A stretch of 64,000 bases of DNA, taken from assembly GCA_001414485.1 (NCBI GenBank), contig LLEY01000226.1, positions 22,303 to 86,302 of the forward strand, in the 5' to 3' direction. This document shows positions 44,311-56,109 of the stretch, one piece after another (the stretch's first letter is position 1; each line of letters begins with the position of its first letter). The notes beneath the pieces were generated by a model. That model worked only from the letters and a program-made list of their open reading frames with translations. It did not search any database and was not told where the DNA came from. The position numbers were made by a program, and so were the translations under genes. The stretch is from Calycina herbarum. Its lineage: Eukaryota > Ascomycota > Leotiomycetes > Helotiales > Pezizellaceae.

Positions 44311-45262
44311 CTAAACACTGGGTATTTGTTGATGCTGCGACATGAAATCAGCAGATATATACAGGAGATTTATAGCAAGACGAAAGACGGAGAAATTGAT
44401 ATCGCTTGAACCCTGGTTTTCAAGGTTATTGTTTAGAATCCTGAGAGATTTTAGGTGTTGTACATCCGTAATCTCAGATAGATCCTGTGCAATCATTTCG
44501 TGGGGTAAGTCAAGCGGCAAGTACCAATAACCCAGTTCGAGATTCTCTGGAGCCAATTTTGGGAGCTTTCTCTCACGACACTGGTTCTCATATTCTGTTG
44601 CGAGCGAATATAATTTGGTGAAACTTTCACCACTAGTCTGAGGGACTCCAATCGACAAGCCAAGACTTCTAAGTTTTGGTGACGAATTGTGGACCTCTAT
44701 TAGTTCATCATAATAATCTGCATCAGAAAATCCTGGTACTCCGTGCAAATTAAGGGTCCGCAAATTCCTGAAAGGAGGCATGGAAGTAAAAGTTTTATAA
44801 CACATTCCCTCCCCAAGAACCAGATGTCGTAATTTTCCACCTCTGGCAAGCGAATGGAAACATCCCCTACTAGTAGCTGTCGAAAGAAAAGCCTTAAGAC
44901 GAGCTGTTTGGAAAGCTGCGCAGCTTCCGGGTACCATTCTATTGTCTATGGTTAGAATGCGTCGTGAGTTTAGGAATTATGTGTTTAGAATCTTACTCCA
45001 GGGAATTGAGATTTGGCATCTGTGTCAGGGATTTCCAGAGTTTTTCTGTCGTATTGATCATGCCATATGTTTTCAATTTCCGTCTATGCCGAGTATTGGG
45101 ATTTGGTAGACGCCAATGCTTGAAATTGGGGAGGAAGACATTTTGAAAGAGGATGGGTGTGAAGATGGCGTTGACATTCTTGGAGGCAAGACAAAGATTA
45201 GCAAGGTAGCAGGGGTAGAAGTATTGCGCAATAGTGTTAAGTATCTCTGTTGGTATATGTGT
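44311..45262 (-). pseudogene. F-box/LRR-like protein gene without a start codon
   Basis: Two blocks joined by a good intron (about 44939-44996, GTAAGA donor, TAG acceptor). Block 1 reads IPTEILNTIAQYFYPCYLAN LCLASKNVNAIFTP, a typical F-box start (IPxEIL..I..Y....L..L.L.SK). Block 2 (44311-44937) has leucine-rich repeat-like segments (LRHLVLGEGM, LRTLNLHGVPGF, LRSLGLSIGV, LKSLRILNNNL). No ATG precedes IPTEIL in frame: the nearest ATG (45271) is in another frame and followed directly by TAA, and a TAA lies upstream in frame. Either the start exon is lost or lies further away; a splice acceptor CAACAG just before EIL is possible. F-box proteins recruit substrates to SCF ubiquitin ligases. Confidence 0.5.
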
Positions 45263-45272
45263 GAATTACATG

Positions 45273-45957
45273 GTTGATTTTAAAACTTGGATTTGATATC
45301 ACGACCAACGATGTGCAAGTCACAAGAGGTTCATGCGGAACCCTCCGGCAAATTTACCGACTATCGAAAAACTCCAATAAAAGCGGCAGCCAACAAGCCT
45401 CTCTCTCGAGCCCTCTTCTCTCGTCCGAGTAAATAATCCAGAACCATTTTATTCCAGATAGCTAGAATAATGAAATTCAATGAGGTACTTTCAGACAGTT
45501 TTTCATATTGTCGTAACTTCGTTCGTTTAATCAAATTGTTCCAAATAGCTCGAACAATAAAATCTAGTAAATTAAAATCGGACGATAAGAACTTTGGTTC
45601 TTTTTCTAAAATTCTAGAGATGTTGAATTGCTCTACGAAGTTGTGAGCATGGGTCGACAGTTACGCACCTGAATAAGTTACTGCCGCTTTTATTGTCTAC
45701 AAGAGCCTTCCTACCTAAATCTTTTGTAGAAGTTGCCTACTTTAATTCCTACAGCCTATTCACAAACCACTGTCTTTTTTCCTCTCTAATCTTCATCAGC
45801 TTAACTAATGAAAATAATCATCAGTCTTCCGTAACATCCCAAAGTATCCCTACAAGCGAACCAACAAACCTGCGCCACATCTCACCATCCTCCAAACAAT
45901 AACCTCAATCGTCCACCTCCAACTCCCCTTAGAAGCGACTCATATACCAAACAAAAA
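45273..45957. other. Intergenic, AT-rich
   Basis: No supported gene. Contains related stretches tagctagaataatgaaatt (about 45459) and agctcgaacaataaaatct (about 45547), suggesting an old short duplication of about 90 bp. Confidence 0.4.
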
Positions 45958-46284
45958 ATGGACCTCATAAATTACTACCTGTTCTGCATTTTCCTCTCCC
46001 TCCCCCTCATAATAATCTACAAACTCCTCCGCAACCATCTCGCCCACCGCCCACTCCTCCCACTCGACCCCCCAAAAACCAGAAAATCATCTGGGATCCC
46101 TGCAACCCGTCCGCGTGCACCGTCTCCAAGTCGCGAAATATCAACACCATGGACCTCGCAAGAGAAACTCCAAGTTCTCTCTTTTGTTTTTCAATTCGTT
46201 GTTTTGGTGTTCTTCGAATTCTGTATGCTTCTTGTGTTACCCATTAGTTTAAGATGGGGGGAGGATGAGGGGGGTGGGGTTTGA
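45958..46284 (+). CDS. Hypothetical small two-helix membrane protein
   Basis: Single-exon frame of 108 codons with a favourable fungal start context (acaaaaaATGG) and a C/A-rich leader upstream. It begins MDLINYYLFCIFLSLPLIII YKLLRN, a strong membrane helix followed by a basic residue patch, then a Pro/Ser-rich middle and a second hydrophobic stretch (VFQFVVLVFFEFCMLLVLPI). No family recognised. It could be a chance frame; the leader-like upstream region and two helices are the only support. Confidence 0.35.
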   Translation: MDLINYYLFCIFLSLPLIIIYKLLRNHLAHRPLLPLDPPKTRKSSGIPATRPRAPSPSREISTPWTSQEKLQVLSFVFQFVVLVFFEFCMLLVLPISLRWGEDEGGGV

Positions 46285-46513
46285 CTAGGTGTTGGGAGAG
46301 AAATAATTCGCTGTTAGAGGAGAGAACATGCTGAAAATCATAGCTTGAATGATGCTCTGAGTAGCTGCCGATTAAGAATGCGACTGAGTCTAATGAGATA
46401 CCCGGAAGCTATCAAGCACGATGATTAGACGCTAAATAACTCCGGAAAAATTCTAGCAGAGATCTAAGGTCTTGTTACATATCAATCTTACAACAATCTT
46501 ACAACCCCCATAT

Positions 46514-47755
46514 CTATACAACCTCCTTACCCACTTTCTCCTCCCTCGCCGTATACTTCAAAACATAATCCACTCCCAACCCAGTGGAAATCACACCCCC
46601 GGTAAGTACACACCCATTTACAAACCACCACCAACAATCCTTGACATCCTTCAAGTTCACCTTCTTAATCATAACCGCCAAAGTAACAGCCGCACCCCCA
46701 CAACTCCCAACGAAGAACGCAGGTCCAGCACCAGCTGCAACTCCCGCAGCAGCCAACAAGCCGACTTGAGTAACAGCTAAACCACTGAGGATTTGCTTGG
46801 TTTGTTTATCGTGTCTCAATGCGATACTTTTGATTCCGGCTTTGGCATCGTCTTTGATATCCATATGAGCATAAATCATATCATACAAAACAGTCCACGC
46901 AATATTCGAAGTATAAAGAAGAGAAGCAGCAGTCAAAGCCGCAGTATTCTGCAAAAGATCCACCCCCAGAGCTGGGAATCCCATAATAGCACCCCAAGAG
47001 AACGTAAGTCCCAAAACGAACTGCGGATAGTGCGTTATTCTCTTAGCAAGTGGATAGGTAGCTACGAGGAGTAAACTCGGGATTCCGTAGAAGAGACAGG
47101 ATGTAGGGAATTGAAGGAGGATTCCGAGACCTGTGAGGAGTTGTACTCCGGTGAAGGTTAGGGCTTTGAAGGGTGTTAGGGCTCCGCGGGCGATAGGACG
47201 ATGGCGGGTTCGAGTGACGTGGGGGTCAAGGTTTCGGTCCCAGAGGTCGTTGATGGAGCAGCCTGCTCCTCGCATTATGAGAGCGCCGCTGAAGAAGAGG
47301 AGGGATGTGCCGAGGACCGAGAGGGGGGAGGCCATTGGGACTACGATAGGGGCGGCGAGGAGGGTTGAGAAGAGACAGGGAAATAAGAGGTAGTAAGTCC
47401 CGGTTTGGCTGTTGAGTCTGGCGAGCTCAGCGTAGGGTACCCATGATGAAGGGAGGAAGGAGATTGGGCCAGTTGTGGGTGGTGCGTAAGGAGTTGGAGC
47501 TTCGCTGGACCCATTGGGGTTTAAAACTCCCACATCTTGGATGGTTGTGGAGGTGGCTTTGCTGGCGGACTGGTGTATGAATTTTTGAAATCTGAGAGGA
47601 GTGGTTGATGTTCCGTTCCTCAGATAGGTGGTACTCGAGAGGATACTTGTCGTACGGACTGCTGTTTCCCTATACAGTTGAGGAAGCTTGCTCGAGTTCC
47701 GTGCTAGAGCACTCCGACAACCGCTAGGTAGAGAAAGCAACGCAACGGCAGACAT
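46514..47755 (-). CDS. COQ2: 4-hydroxybenzoate polyprenyltransferase (Coq2), mitochondrial
   Basis: UbiA-family prenyltransferase that attaches the polyprenyl tail to 4-hydroxybenzoate in ubiquinone synthesis, at the inner mitochondrial membrane. Single exon, 413 residues. Start is the ATG at 47755; the frame is open a little further upstream but without an ATG. The N-terminal 90 residues are Ser/Thr/Arg-rich, fitting a mitochondrial presequence. Both Asp-rich motifs are present: INDLWDRNLDPHV (about residues 168-179) and YDMIYAHMDIKDDAKAGIKS (about 291-310). The RTRHRPIARG segment and several hydrophobic helices are also typical. Very confident. Confidence 0.96.
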   Translation of the reverse strand: MSAVALLSLPSGCRSALARNSSKLPQLYRETAVRTTSILSSTTYLRNGTSTTPLRFQKFIHQSASKATSTTIQDVGVLNPNGSSEAPTPYAPPTTGPISFLPSSWVPYAELARLNSQTGTYYLLFPCLFSTLLAAPIVVPMASPLSVLGTSLLFFSGALIMRGAGCSINDLWDRNLDPHVTRTRHRPIARGALTPFKALTFTGVQLLTGLGILLQFPTSCLFYGIPSLLLVATYPLAKRITHYPQFVLGLTFSWGAIMGFPALGVDLLQNTAALTAASLLYTSNIAWTVLYDMIYAHMDIKDDAKAGIKSIALRHDKQTKQILSGLAVTQVGLLAAAGVAAGAGPAFFVGSCGGAAVTLAVMIKKVNLKDVKDCWWWFVNGCVLTGGVISTGLGVDYVLKYTAREEKVGKEVV

Positions 47756-48619
47756 TGTATCGTCTAATTGCTTGGAAATCCTGATCAAAGTTCATATCAG
47801 TCGGTCATTCTTTGAAGAAATTATGAAGCAAACACCGAATTGTTCTAAGCCTTGGGAAAAACAAGAAATCTTCACCAGCCCTCGGCCTTCGACAGAAAGA
47901 CCCCCAAACAAACCTTTCGAATCATTGGTCCACAAAGAAAGGGGAGCATGCAAGGCGGGCCTTGTTGCACTAAAACAAACGAGGGAAGGGGGAACCAGGA
48001 ACCAAGGAAAAACAAGGACTCGCAAACGAAGAAAAAGATCTCTACTTACTATCTTCACCGTCCACATTCTCGCTCGCAATAAAAACCGGTTGCTCAAGAC
48101 GACGCGGTGCTTTGGAATTTGATGCGACGGAAATCTCCAACGAAAAGATTCACGTGACATTGCGTGGCCATAGCGTCAGGCTGAGCGCCAAGGTGTCGCG
48201 AACCTCACCTTTGCGAGATAGCAGAATACTTGATGCCTTCGTCTCTCTCCGCATTGCGCCTCGGTCCCTGACCAGACTGGATCTTTGCGCGGTCACCGCT
48301 TTCACTTGTAAGCTTGCCTCTTCTTCTCATCTCACTCAGCCTGCCCCTTCTCCTCCTTCCATGTTCCATGAGAGGAAACGCGCATTCGGCGCGATTCCCC
48401 ACGCCGTCTTCCAGGTCCGCTGCCATCTTGCTTGCGCCGACGGCAACTTCTATCCCACCAACCCCCCACAACTCCAACTTTTTTCGTCGCATGCGCATAT
48501 ACGCATTGGAAAACACCTGCTAACTATTTCCGCTATCAGTGCCATGCTCCTGACTTCGGATGCCTTGCACGGTCTGCTAAAACAAAGTTAGACCTTTCGC
48601 TTCCGCCGCAACCACCACC
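47756..48619. promoter_or_regulatory. Divergent promoter region, COQ2 / JmjC gene
   Basis: About 860 bp between divergent starts. The right half is C/T-rich and likely a long 5' leader of the JmjC gene. It is open in one plus frame (48112-48591) but that translation shows no domain. Confidence 0.5.
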
Positions 48620-51600
48620 ATGGCACCGCAATCCCATCCCCAGGCGCAATTTGTGCCTATATCCCCCGACTTCGATCTGAACGCCTTGGTGGAGAACACC
48701 CCCAACTTCGATTTCGTGACGAGACTTTCCGTCGAGCAGTTGAAGCAACATACAATACAAAGCTTCGAGGCCTTGGTTCTTGCCCTGGTTATTCAAAGCG
48801 GCAAACCTTTGGTTATAGAAGATTATCAAAACGCTCTTCCCCGGGAACTTTTCAGCAGAACATGGCTCGAGGATACTCTGGGAACGAAGGGTGAGTTTAC
48901 ATAAATTCCCCGCATACTCACAAATTAATCATTGCTAACACTTCACAGCTGAGAGAGTTCGCGACATTCAAAATACGATTGATATGCCAATGAGCATGGG
49001 TCACTACTTGCGATCTATGAGGCAACTTACGAAACAATTCTCCCCTGACAACTTTCGCGATCCAAAAAGACAACGATTATACTTGAAAGATATTGACTGT
49101 CCCGATGCCTGGGCCGAGCATCTAGAGAAGACCATACCCGAATCGGTTTATTATCTCAACGGATGCATTGAATCGAGGACAGGAGGAGATGGTGCGATTC
49201 GTGAGCCAAACGAGTACGGTCAGATGCGATATGGGAAAGGCGCTGCGCCCGCGGGGGACTTGATGAGTAGTCTTCCTCCGGAGATGCGCGCGCAAAACAT
49301 GATGTGCTATATCGGTCACGAAGGTACCTACACACCCGCTCATCGAGAAATGTGCGCCAGTCTTGGGCAAAATATCATGGTCGAAGCATCCGAGGACAAA
49401 CCTGGTGAAAGAGAAGGCAGTTCGATATGGTTCATGACGGAAACGAAAGAACGGGAGGTGGTTTCCGAATATTTCTTGTCCATGCTTGGGCATGATATCG
49501 AAGTTGAGAAGCATTTTGCGCAAACGAACGCATGGAAAAAGGCTCCATTCAACGTCTGGGTTGTTGAACAGAAAGTTGGTGATCTCATCCTCATTCCCCC
49601 CTTAGCTCCCCACCAGGTCTGGAATCGCGGTACACGAACCATGAAGGTCGCCTGGAATCGTACCACAGTGGACACTCTCGAACTTGCACTTCATGAAGCC
49701 CTTCCACGTGCAAGGATGGTTTGCCGAGATGAGCAATACAAAAACAAGGCAATCATTTATTACACCCTTGTAAAATATTACGATCTACTCCAGCGGGATA
49801 CAGTTGAGCCGAAAATGTGGAAATATGGCAGAATCAAGCAACTTCTGGATGACTTCAAGCGATTGTTCCTTCTTTACGGAGAAATACTGGTTAGCGAGAT
49901 GTTCTCTCCTAAACGACAGGAAGAGGATGTAGAGCTCGTTCCTTACGACTCGAACGTCACATGCTCATACTGCAGATGCAATATTTTCAACCGGTTCCTC
50001 ACCTGCAAGTCATGCATTGAATATGGACCTCAGGGAGAGGAAGATACATACGATATTTGTATGGACTGCTACGCCATGGGTCGTTCTTGCGCGTGTGTCT
50101 CTAATCTCAGCTGGGTCGAGCAATGGGACTGGAACCAGTTAGTGCAAAACTATGAGCAATGGCGAAATATTGTAGTTCAATCAGATGGATTCTTCGATGT
50201 CCAGAGATCTCCACAACCACTTGATATAGCCAGGAAACGTTACGGTAGGAAGCCAATTGCCGAAGTCTGCCAAGAGCAGTTGGAAGTCAGACCTTGGAAC
50301 GACATCAAAAACCCAACGATTCGAGAGCCCTCTCCAGGAATGTCCGATGTCGAACCCGAGGTTGACGACGAGGGGCGACCAAAGAACAAGAAAAGAGGTA
50401 AATTTACGAAGCGCAAGGTCATTGCAACCAAAAATAAAACTCAAGCTTGCCATGTCTGCTGTCACCATGACTGGAAATGGAGGCTTGCGTTTTGCACTAC
50501 TTGCAAAAATGCTTATTGTTATGGTGTGCTGTGGCGCGCATTTGATTTGATGCCACAGACTGTGATGGAAGATAAAGAGTGGTCTTGCCCTAAATGCTTG
50601 AAGATTTGCTCTTGCGGAAAGTGTAGAAAATCCGATACACAAACCCCATATGCCCCGAAAGGAACATTATTGGGACACGATACAAAACTTGTGGCAGATT
50701 TTAGGAGTGTTGAAAGTCTTGTTGACTTTTCCAAGACAAACCTCTCCTGGCTTCGAGGGGAGGGCGATGACAATCCTCAGGAATCCCAAAGAATGTTGAA
50801 ATTGAAGGAGAAAGCAGAAGCGGACAAAGCTCGAGTCGACACAGTCAACAAAACCTACCTGGAAGACGGTGCTCAAGAAGATCCTTTTATTGGCGCTCCT
50901 TCGGCAGAGAATCCTAATGATGTGGACAACATGAACAATATGAACAGCAACATGAACGGTAACATGAACGGTAACATGGACATAGACCCAGCACTGAACG
51001 ATATGGACGACATCGATCCCGCACTCCGTGATACCTTTGGCTCAGCATCCAACACATTCCCAGAACAAAATGGCCATTATGATAGCCCGTACGATCAAAT
51101 GGATGGACCAGCAAATGGCGATGCACAAAACCATACCAACGGAGATAATGGCTATCAAGGCCGGAATGCCTGGTTGATGAATGCTCATTATGACATCGAT
51201 GAATACGATGCTTATAATCATCAAAGCCCGGCAAACTACCCATCACGACTGCTTGCCCCAGAAGCTTCAATGACAGCTCCTGAATATCAAGCCCCAGTCT
51301 CTGCCCCAGAAGCGCCGATGACTGCTCCGGAAGCCTCAATGATGCCAGCCGCTGAATCTTATCCTGACCCTTCAAAAGTTGGCCAGAACCGTATGATGGG
51401 TATTGGTTATTACCAACAGGGCAATGGCCCCGACAAGATTCTCTTCTATGAACCAGAGTTCGATGCCGATGTCAATAAGTCTACACAACCAAAGGGACCA
51501 AAGGTCGTGAATACAGATCTTCAGCCACCAGAAACCACGGACAGTGTTAAGAAGCGGAAACGTAGTAACGAAAGCGACGAGGATCTCGAGTTCTTTACAT

Positions 51601-53216
51601 CCAAGAAACAAAGAAAGCTTGCTGCGGCGAGGAAGCTTGCCGAGAACGGAGGAGTGCCCCATATTGAGGTTGTCGAGCCCAAATTTCCACGCAGAGAAGT
51701 TCAACCGAAGGTATACACGGATCTTGGGGAGGAGGCTGTTCCTATTGAAGAGGATGAGGCGGAGACGACGGCTGCTACGCTAAGGAAGAAAGCGCTGAAG
51801 GCAGAACACGGATCCGGGCAATCTATTAGTCGTTCCAACAAGGCCAAGTCAAGCGAGAAGAAACCTACCCCAAGACGAAGTCTTCGGGCCAAGGAGGAAA
51901 ACGACGAGGCATCGCCTGTTCCATCAGTTACCAAGCCCAAATCTCGCCGGAAATCAGTATGGCTTGCCCGAAAGGAGGCTTTAGAAAATGGAGAGGAACT
52001 CGAGGAGGAATCCCCAGAACCCACTCCCAGGACACGACGTGGTCGTCCAAGTCGTGCTAGGGAGTCTAATGATGCCATTGAATTTTCTGGGGGCTCTGGC
52101 AATGACGATGAATCTTCGCAAGCAGACGACGATTTCAATATGAACGACTCATCTGAAAAGCTTCGTGGCACTAGCCGTCGTGGCCGCCCAAAGAAGGACC
52201 CGGCGGTTCAAACATTGTCTGCTGACGACTCGAGCGACAATGAAGATGGAGGCGCTGATTTAGGCGCTAATATGGAAGTTGATAGTATCTTTGGTGAGCC
52301 GATTGGAAATGAACCAGAAAAGGAAGCAAGTGTCGAGCCTGCTCGAGGAACCAGTACTCGGAGAACTAGTATTCGGAGAGCTAGCACCCCCGCAGTCACT
52401 GTGAAGTCTGAACCCAACATCTCATGGCATCCTTCGCCCGAAAACCCTGGAATTCAAATAGCTATTCCAATGAATGGCACATCGAATGTCACCTTCACGC
52501 CACAAAAGAGGGCTAGGGGACGACCAAAGAAAGCTCCAGTCGAAATCCGATCTCCCACGCCAGATGATGAAGAGGAAGAGGAAGAGCAAGAACCACCAAG
52601 ACCCGCAGCGAAATTCCTTTCCTTGAGGGAGAAATTGGCTTTGAAGGGCAAATCTGCTAAAATTGTCACCCACAAAGCTCGCAACTCGACTGAAACCCCA
52701 GGTCCTCAGAGTGCTAAGAGTACGCTAACCGTTGCTCATCAAGAACTGAGAAGTCCCAGCTCAACGATTTCTGTAGAATGGAATGGCGCCAAGAATACTT
52801 CGCGATCCGTAACCGAGTCCTCGGCTACTCCAGCACCAGCACGAGTCTCAAAATATCGGGATATGATGGGAGAATCATCACCGCCGCCAGTTGCACGACC
52901 TCGACCTACCCCCGCGAAGAAGGGACCAACGATCGTAAGATTGATGAGTATGGAACCGGAGTCGGAGCCTTATATTTCTAATGAGGATGAGGATGAGGGA
53001 GACCTGGATCCTTCTATCGAGGAAGACAAGGTTGAGCTGGAGGAGGATGGGTCTTCGTCTGATAGTGATGCTAGTATTCCGGCTGTTCGGGTCTCGCCCA
53101 AGGCTGCTCGTGGTGGAGGTGTGACTTTGCGGGGTCGAGGTGGTATACTGGGTGGTCGCGGTCGTGGGAGAGGACGGGGTAGAGGTAGGGGAAGCGGTAG
53201 ACCGTCGCTTCTTTGA
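48620..53216 (+). CDS. JmjC-domain chromatin protein with zf-4CXXC_R1 and AT-hooks
   Basis: Likely histone demethylase or chromatin regulator. Exons 48620-48890 and 48949-53216 give 1,512 residues. The JmjC fold (about 190-340) has iron-site residues in TYTPAHREMCASLGQN (H222, E224) and PPLAPHQVWN (H312), so the triad H-x-E...H looks intact. Cys-rich segments follow: CSYCRCNIFNRFLTCKSC (about 429-475) and a zf-4CXXC_R1 finger (CHVCCHHDWKWRLAFCTTCK ... CPKCLKICSCGKC, about 590-650). A Met/Asn repeat lies near residue 760. The C-terminal half is disordered with AT-hook-like RGRPKK / RGRPSR motifs and a GRGRGRGRG tail. It shares the region upstream with COQ2. Substrate not determinable. Confidence 0.93.
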
Positions 53217-54006
53217 GACTTGATTTTCTTTTTTGAATCAATTTCTAGGTTGTTGATGGGATTTAACATACGTCGCCGCCTTTATCTCCACTCTCGAGAA
53301 CCTTTACCTGCCATGGCTAGATCTTTGATGGGAAACCCCTGTATTGTAGATGGAAGGAAGTACAAAGATTGAGGTGACGGAGTTGGAGTGTAGGATGAAG
53401 CAAAAATGGTCGGAGTGTTTATTTGTTGAATGAATTGAGACGAGAGAAAGGGAGTGGTTGATATCAAATGGCATATGGGGAGTAAATTAAAGGGGTCAGG
53501 CGAATTGAATGATGCGATGGCTTGATAGTATTTAATATTGAGTTCTTTGTGTCCCTTTTTTGAGAGGGTGTAATTAATATGGAATTGATTATGTTGTAGA
53601 TACCTACTTCCTTATTCTCAACGAGGCGCTATTGAAGTGAACATAAATTGAGAGCGCTATCAATCCATTAAACTACCATCCACGCTCTATTTGTCATCTA
53701 TCGCTAGCTCTTATTCTTAGAACGCTGTTGAATATAGTTTCTATGAATATGATTAGATTAAGCGAGGGGAGAGGATATAAAGAAGGAGTTTTCCATGACT
53801 TAAGAAACGATGTTCCTGCCTAGAGATGAAATATGATAACTATCATGTGCTGCAAATGAATTACCTAACCAAGCAAGGAAATAGTTACATAATAGTAATC
53901 TCCTGTGGTACCAATCGAACAAAACTCTCGTGGACAACTTCTGGCTCTCCGAGAAAGAGGTTATGAGGCCCGTCTTTCATCTCGATTCCTTCCGTTCTGG
54001 CAAAGT
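53217..54006. other. 3' and intergenic region
   Basis: About 790 bp, AT-rich; presumably the 3' UTR of the JmjC gene and spacer. No gene seen. Confidence 0.5.
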
Positions 54007-54735
54007 TCACTTTTTTCCTAGGTGTTTTACGATCTCCAAGCCAACCCCCCCCCATCGATAAGGTACTTCAGCAGTATGATGATATTCATACCTGAAGCTG
54101 CTCGTGTCTAGAACATCTGCGGCTACAACTCGCTGAAAGGTGCCGGGGTTTGGCGTTTCTTGGAGTAGGAGTCCGTGGTATGTTTGGTATGTTGACTCTA
54201 TGCGGCATATCGGAAGGAAGAAGAGTTCATCTTCACCTGAAGCGTCACTACACTCATGTGAACCAATAGATGAGCCCGAAGAATTACGTGTGCCACTCCC
54301 ACTTTGGACGTCTTTCATAACGACATCGAAAAGACGAAAGTCTTGACACGAAAAAGGCGGCACTCTTCTGACATGCTGTAGGATCCCGAGAAGTCTTATA
54401 AACCCTCCTTCGAGCTGCCCAGTATGGTCATCGCTAACTGGCTTAGTGTTTACCTCAAGGGTATCAATGAAATATACATTTGCTCGTGCACTTTGAAGGT
54501 CACGGTCCCGTATTCCCCATATACAAGAGATGTTCGAAGCCCAGGACCAAGATGGCGCAACGTAGGATGAAGTACGGTACACAGGTGTGGGTAGGGAGAT
54601 GTCTTTATGTGAAGCAGGTTCTTTCCAAGGATACCAGAGGAGTTCAGTGGGTAACTCACTCTGCCAAAGCCCAGCAACGTATGTATCTCCAAGCATTTTC
54701 TCGAACTTCTTCGCCAACCCAGAGAGCGCTGGCAT
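54007..54735 (-). pseudogene. HET-domain protein, C-terminal remnant
   Basis: 242-codon frame starting MPALSGLAKKFEKMLGDTYV AGLWQSELPTELLWYP and with APSWSWAS downstream: this is the conserved region just after the HET domain in vegetative-incompatibility proteins (DALPALSGLA...DxYxAGLW...PSWSWAS). The HET domain itself is missing: a TAG lies directly before the ATG and the 165 bp upstream contain no HET motif. So it is either a truncated gene that may still be transcribed, or a relic. A downstream block carries LEGGFIRLLGILQHV and LPICRIESTYQTYHGLLLQE, normal for such C-termini. Confidence 0.6.
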
Positions 54736-55280
54736 CTATCGTCTTCTTTGTTAATGCTGCGATTGGGGGAAAAATTTACCCACCCACCGGGAAATAAGCA
54801 AGTATCCAGAATAAGCTGTCTTAACATGTTCAGTTCATGATCATCCACCATGACTTCGTTTGGCGAGAGAACCCGTTTGGATCGCCAACTACCCTCAAAT
54901 CACAACCACCTTTGCAGGGCAAGAAGATTTGCCCGTTTTTCATGACCCAGCTTACGATGTATAACCAGAGTCTGACCTAAACTGCAATTAAATAACTTCA
55001 CTTGAGCAAAACAAAATATCAGGGACCAGAGAAAGACACACCAAACATGAACTAACAAGAAAACACACAAAAAGAGAAAGAGAAAGACAAGGGATATCTC
55101 ATAGCATGGCAACCTATTCTATACACAAGCCAGTCTTCCGGTCCGACCACTCATTCATGCTCTCCCCATGTCTCACCAAGATTCTCACTCACAGGGGTCT
55201 TCATCGTTTCCCTGCTGGAATACTCCCTTCCCTTCATTTCCTCTCAACCCCACGCCATCCCAGAAGCAAGTCAAAACAGC
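54736..55280. other. Intergenic, remnant of HET upstream sequence
   Basis: About 540 bp. A frame at 54450-54851 overlaps the HET relic in another phase. A/G-rich toward 55090 (gaaagagaaag). No gene supported. Confidence 0.45.
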
Positions 55281-56109
55281 TTATTTGGGAACCTCAATAC
55301 GATCAGGAACCACAGGCTTGATATCGAAAACCGCCTTCAACAAATCCTTGACTACCTGATCTTGTCCCTTCTTTCCGGCCGCATGGATCTCTTTTATCTT
55401 GCTCTCGGCGTCTTTTCCGGCTTCCTCTTCGGCTTTCTTGTTTCCGCTTGTGTGCTATCAATTCCCCAATTAGCATTTCACTCCATGAACATAACGTGTT
55501 GATTGGTATGGAGAAGGGGAATGGGTTGTCTGGAGGAAGGAGAAGGTGGAAAGTACCTCAGATTCAAAGCTCTTGAATTCATCATCCTTGGATTTCTTGT
55601 ACGAGTCGATTTCCTTCTTTGCTTCGTCTCGGGCTTCCTTTACTCGCTTTGTGCGGTCTGTATTCGAGGCCTATCAGTATGGTATTCCTTGCTAGGTTTT
55701 GTGACGGGATATTCGTATCGATGTCGGGATCGCATTGAGGGTGGAGAAGAAGTCTTACATTCTCTAGCTACACAACAAACAGAAATTAGCATGATATCCA
55801 ATTGATTCCAGGGGAAGAGACATAAACACACCAGTCTGAACAATCTTCTGAGCATCCCTCTCAGCCTATAATAAGAACATATCAGCAACAGGCCTCCAAC
55901 TCTTGACTATCATCCTCAACCCCTCCCCGTCCCAGCACATCCCAAGCCCTATGCGCATCCCCCTCCCAGCCGGTCGTCGTAGAGGGAAGAAACATACATC
56001 AAGCAGCGTCTGAATACCCGCCGAATTCTGTGCCGACTATATCCAAACAAACGTTAGCAAGGTGCCCTCTGCATCCCTCCTCCAGCTAGGCAAGGCAATC
56101 GCATACCAT
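55281..56109 (-). CDS. VMA10: V-type proton ATPase subunit G
   Basis: Peripheral-stalk subunit of the vacuolar H+-ATPase V1 sector. Six exons: 56107-56109 (the ATG alone), 55998-56036, 55832-55865, 55759-55767 (9 nt), 55557-55657 and 55281-55454, giving 119 residues, the family length. The join reads M-SAQNSAGIQTLLD-AERDAQKIVQT-AREYRTKRVKEARDEAKKE..., exactly the conserved N-terminal helix of subunit G (GIQxLLxAExxAxxIVxxAR.YR..R.K.AR.EA..E). Without the 9-nt microexon the ARE would be lost. The C-terminus ends KAVFDIKPVVPDRIEVPK. Divergent from PET117, with 340 bp between start codons. Very confident in product, confident in the exon chain. Confidence 0.94.

Noticed and set aside
48112..48591. 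159-codon plus-strand frame before the JmjC gene
   Set aside because: No domain; lies in the probable 5' leader and overlaps a comparable frame on the other strand.
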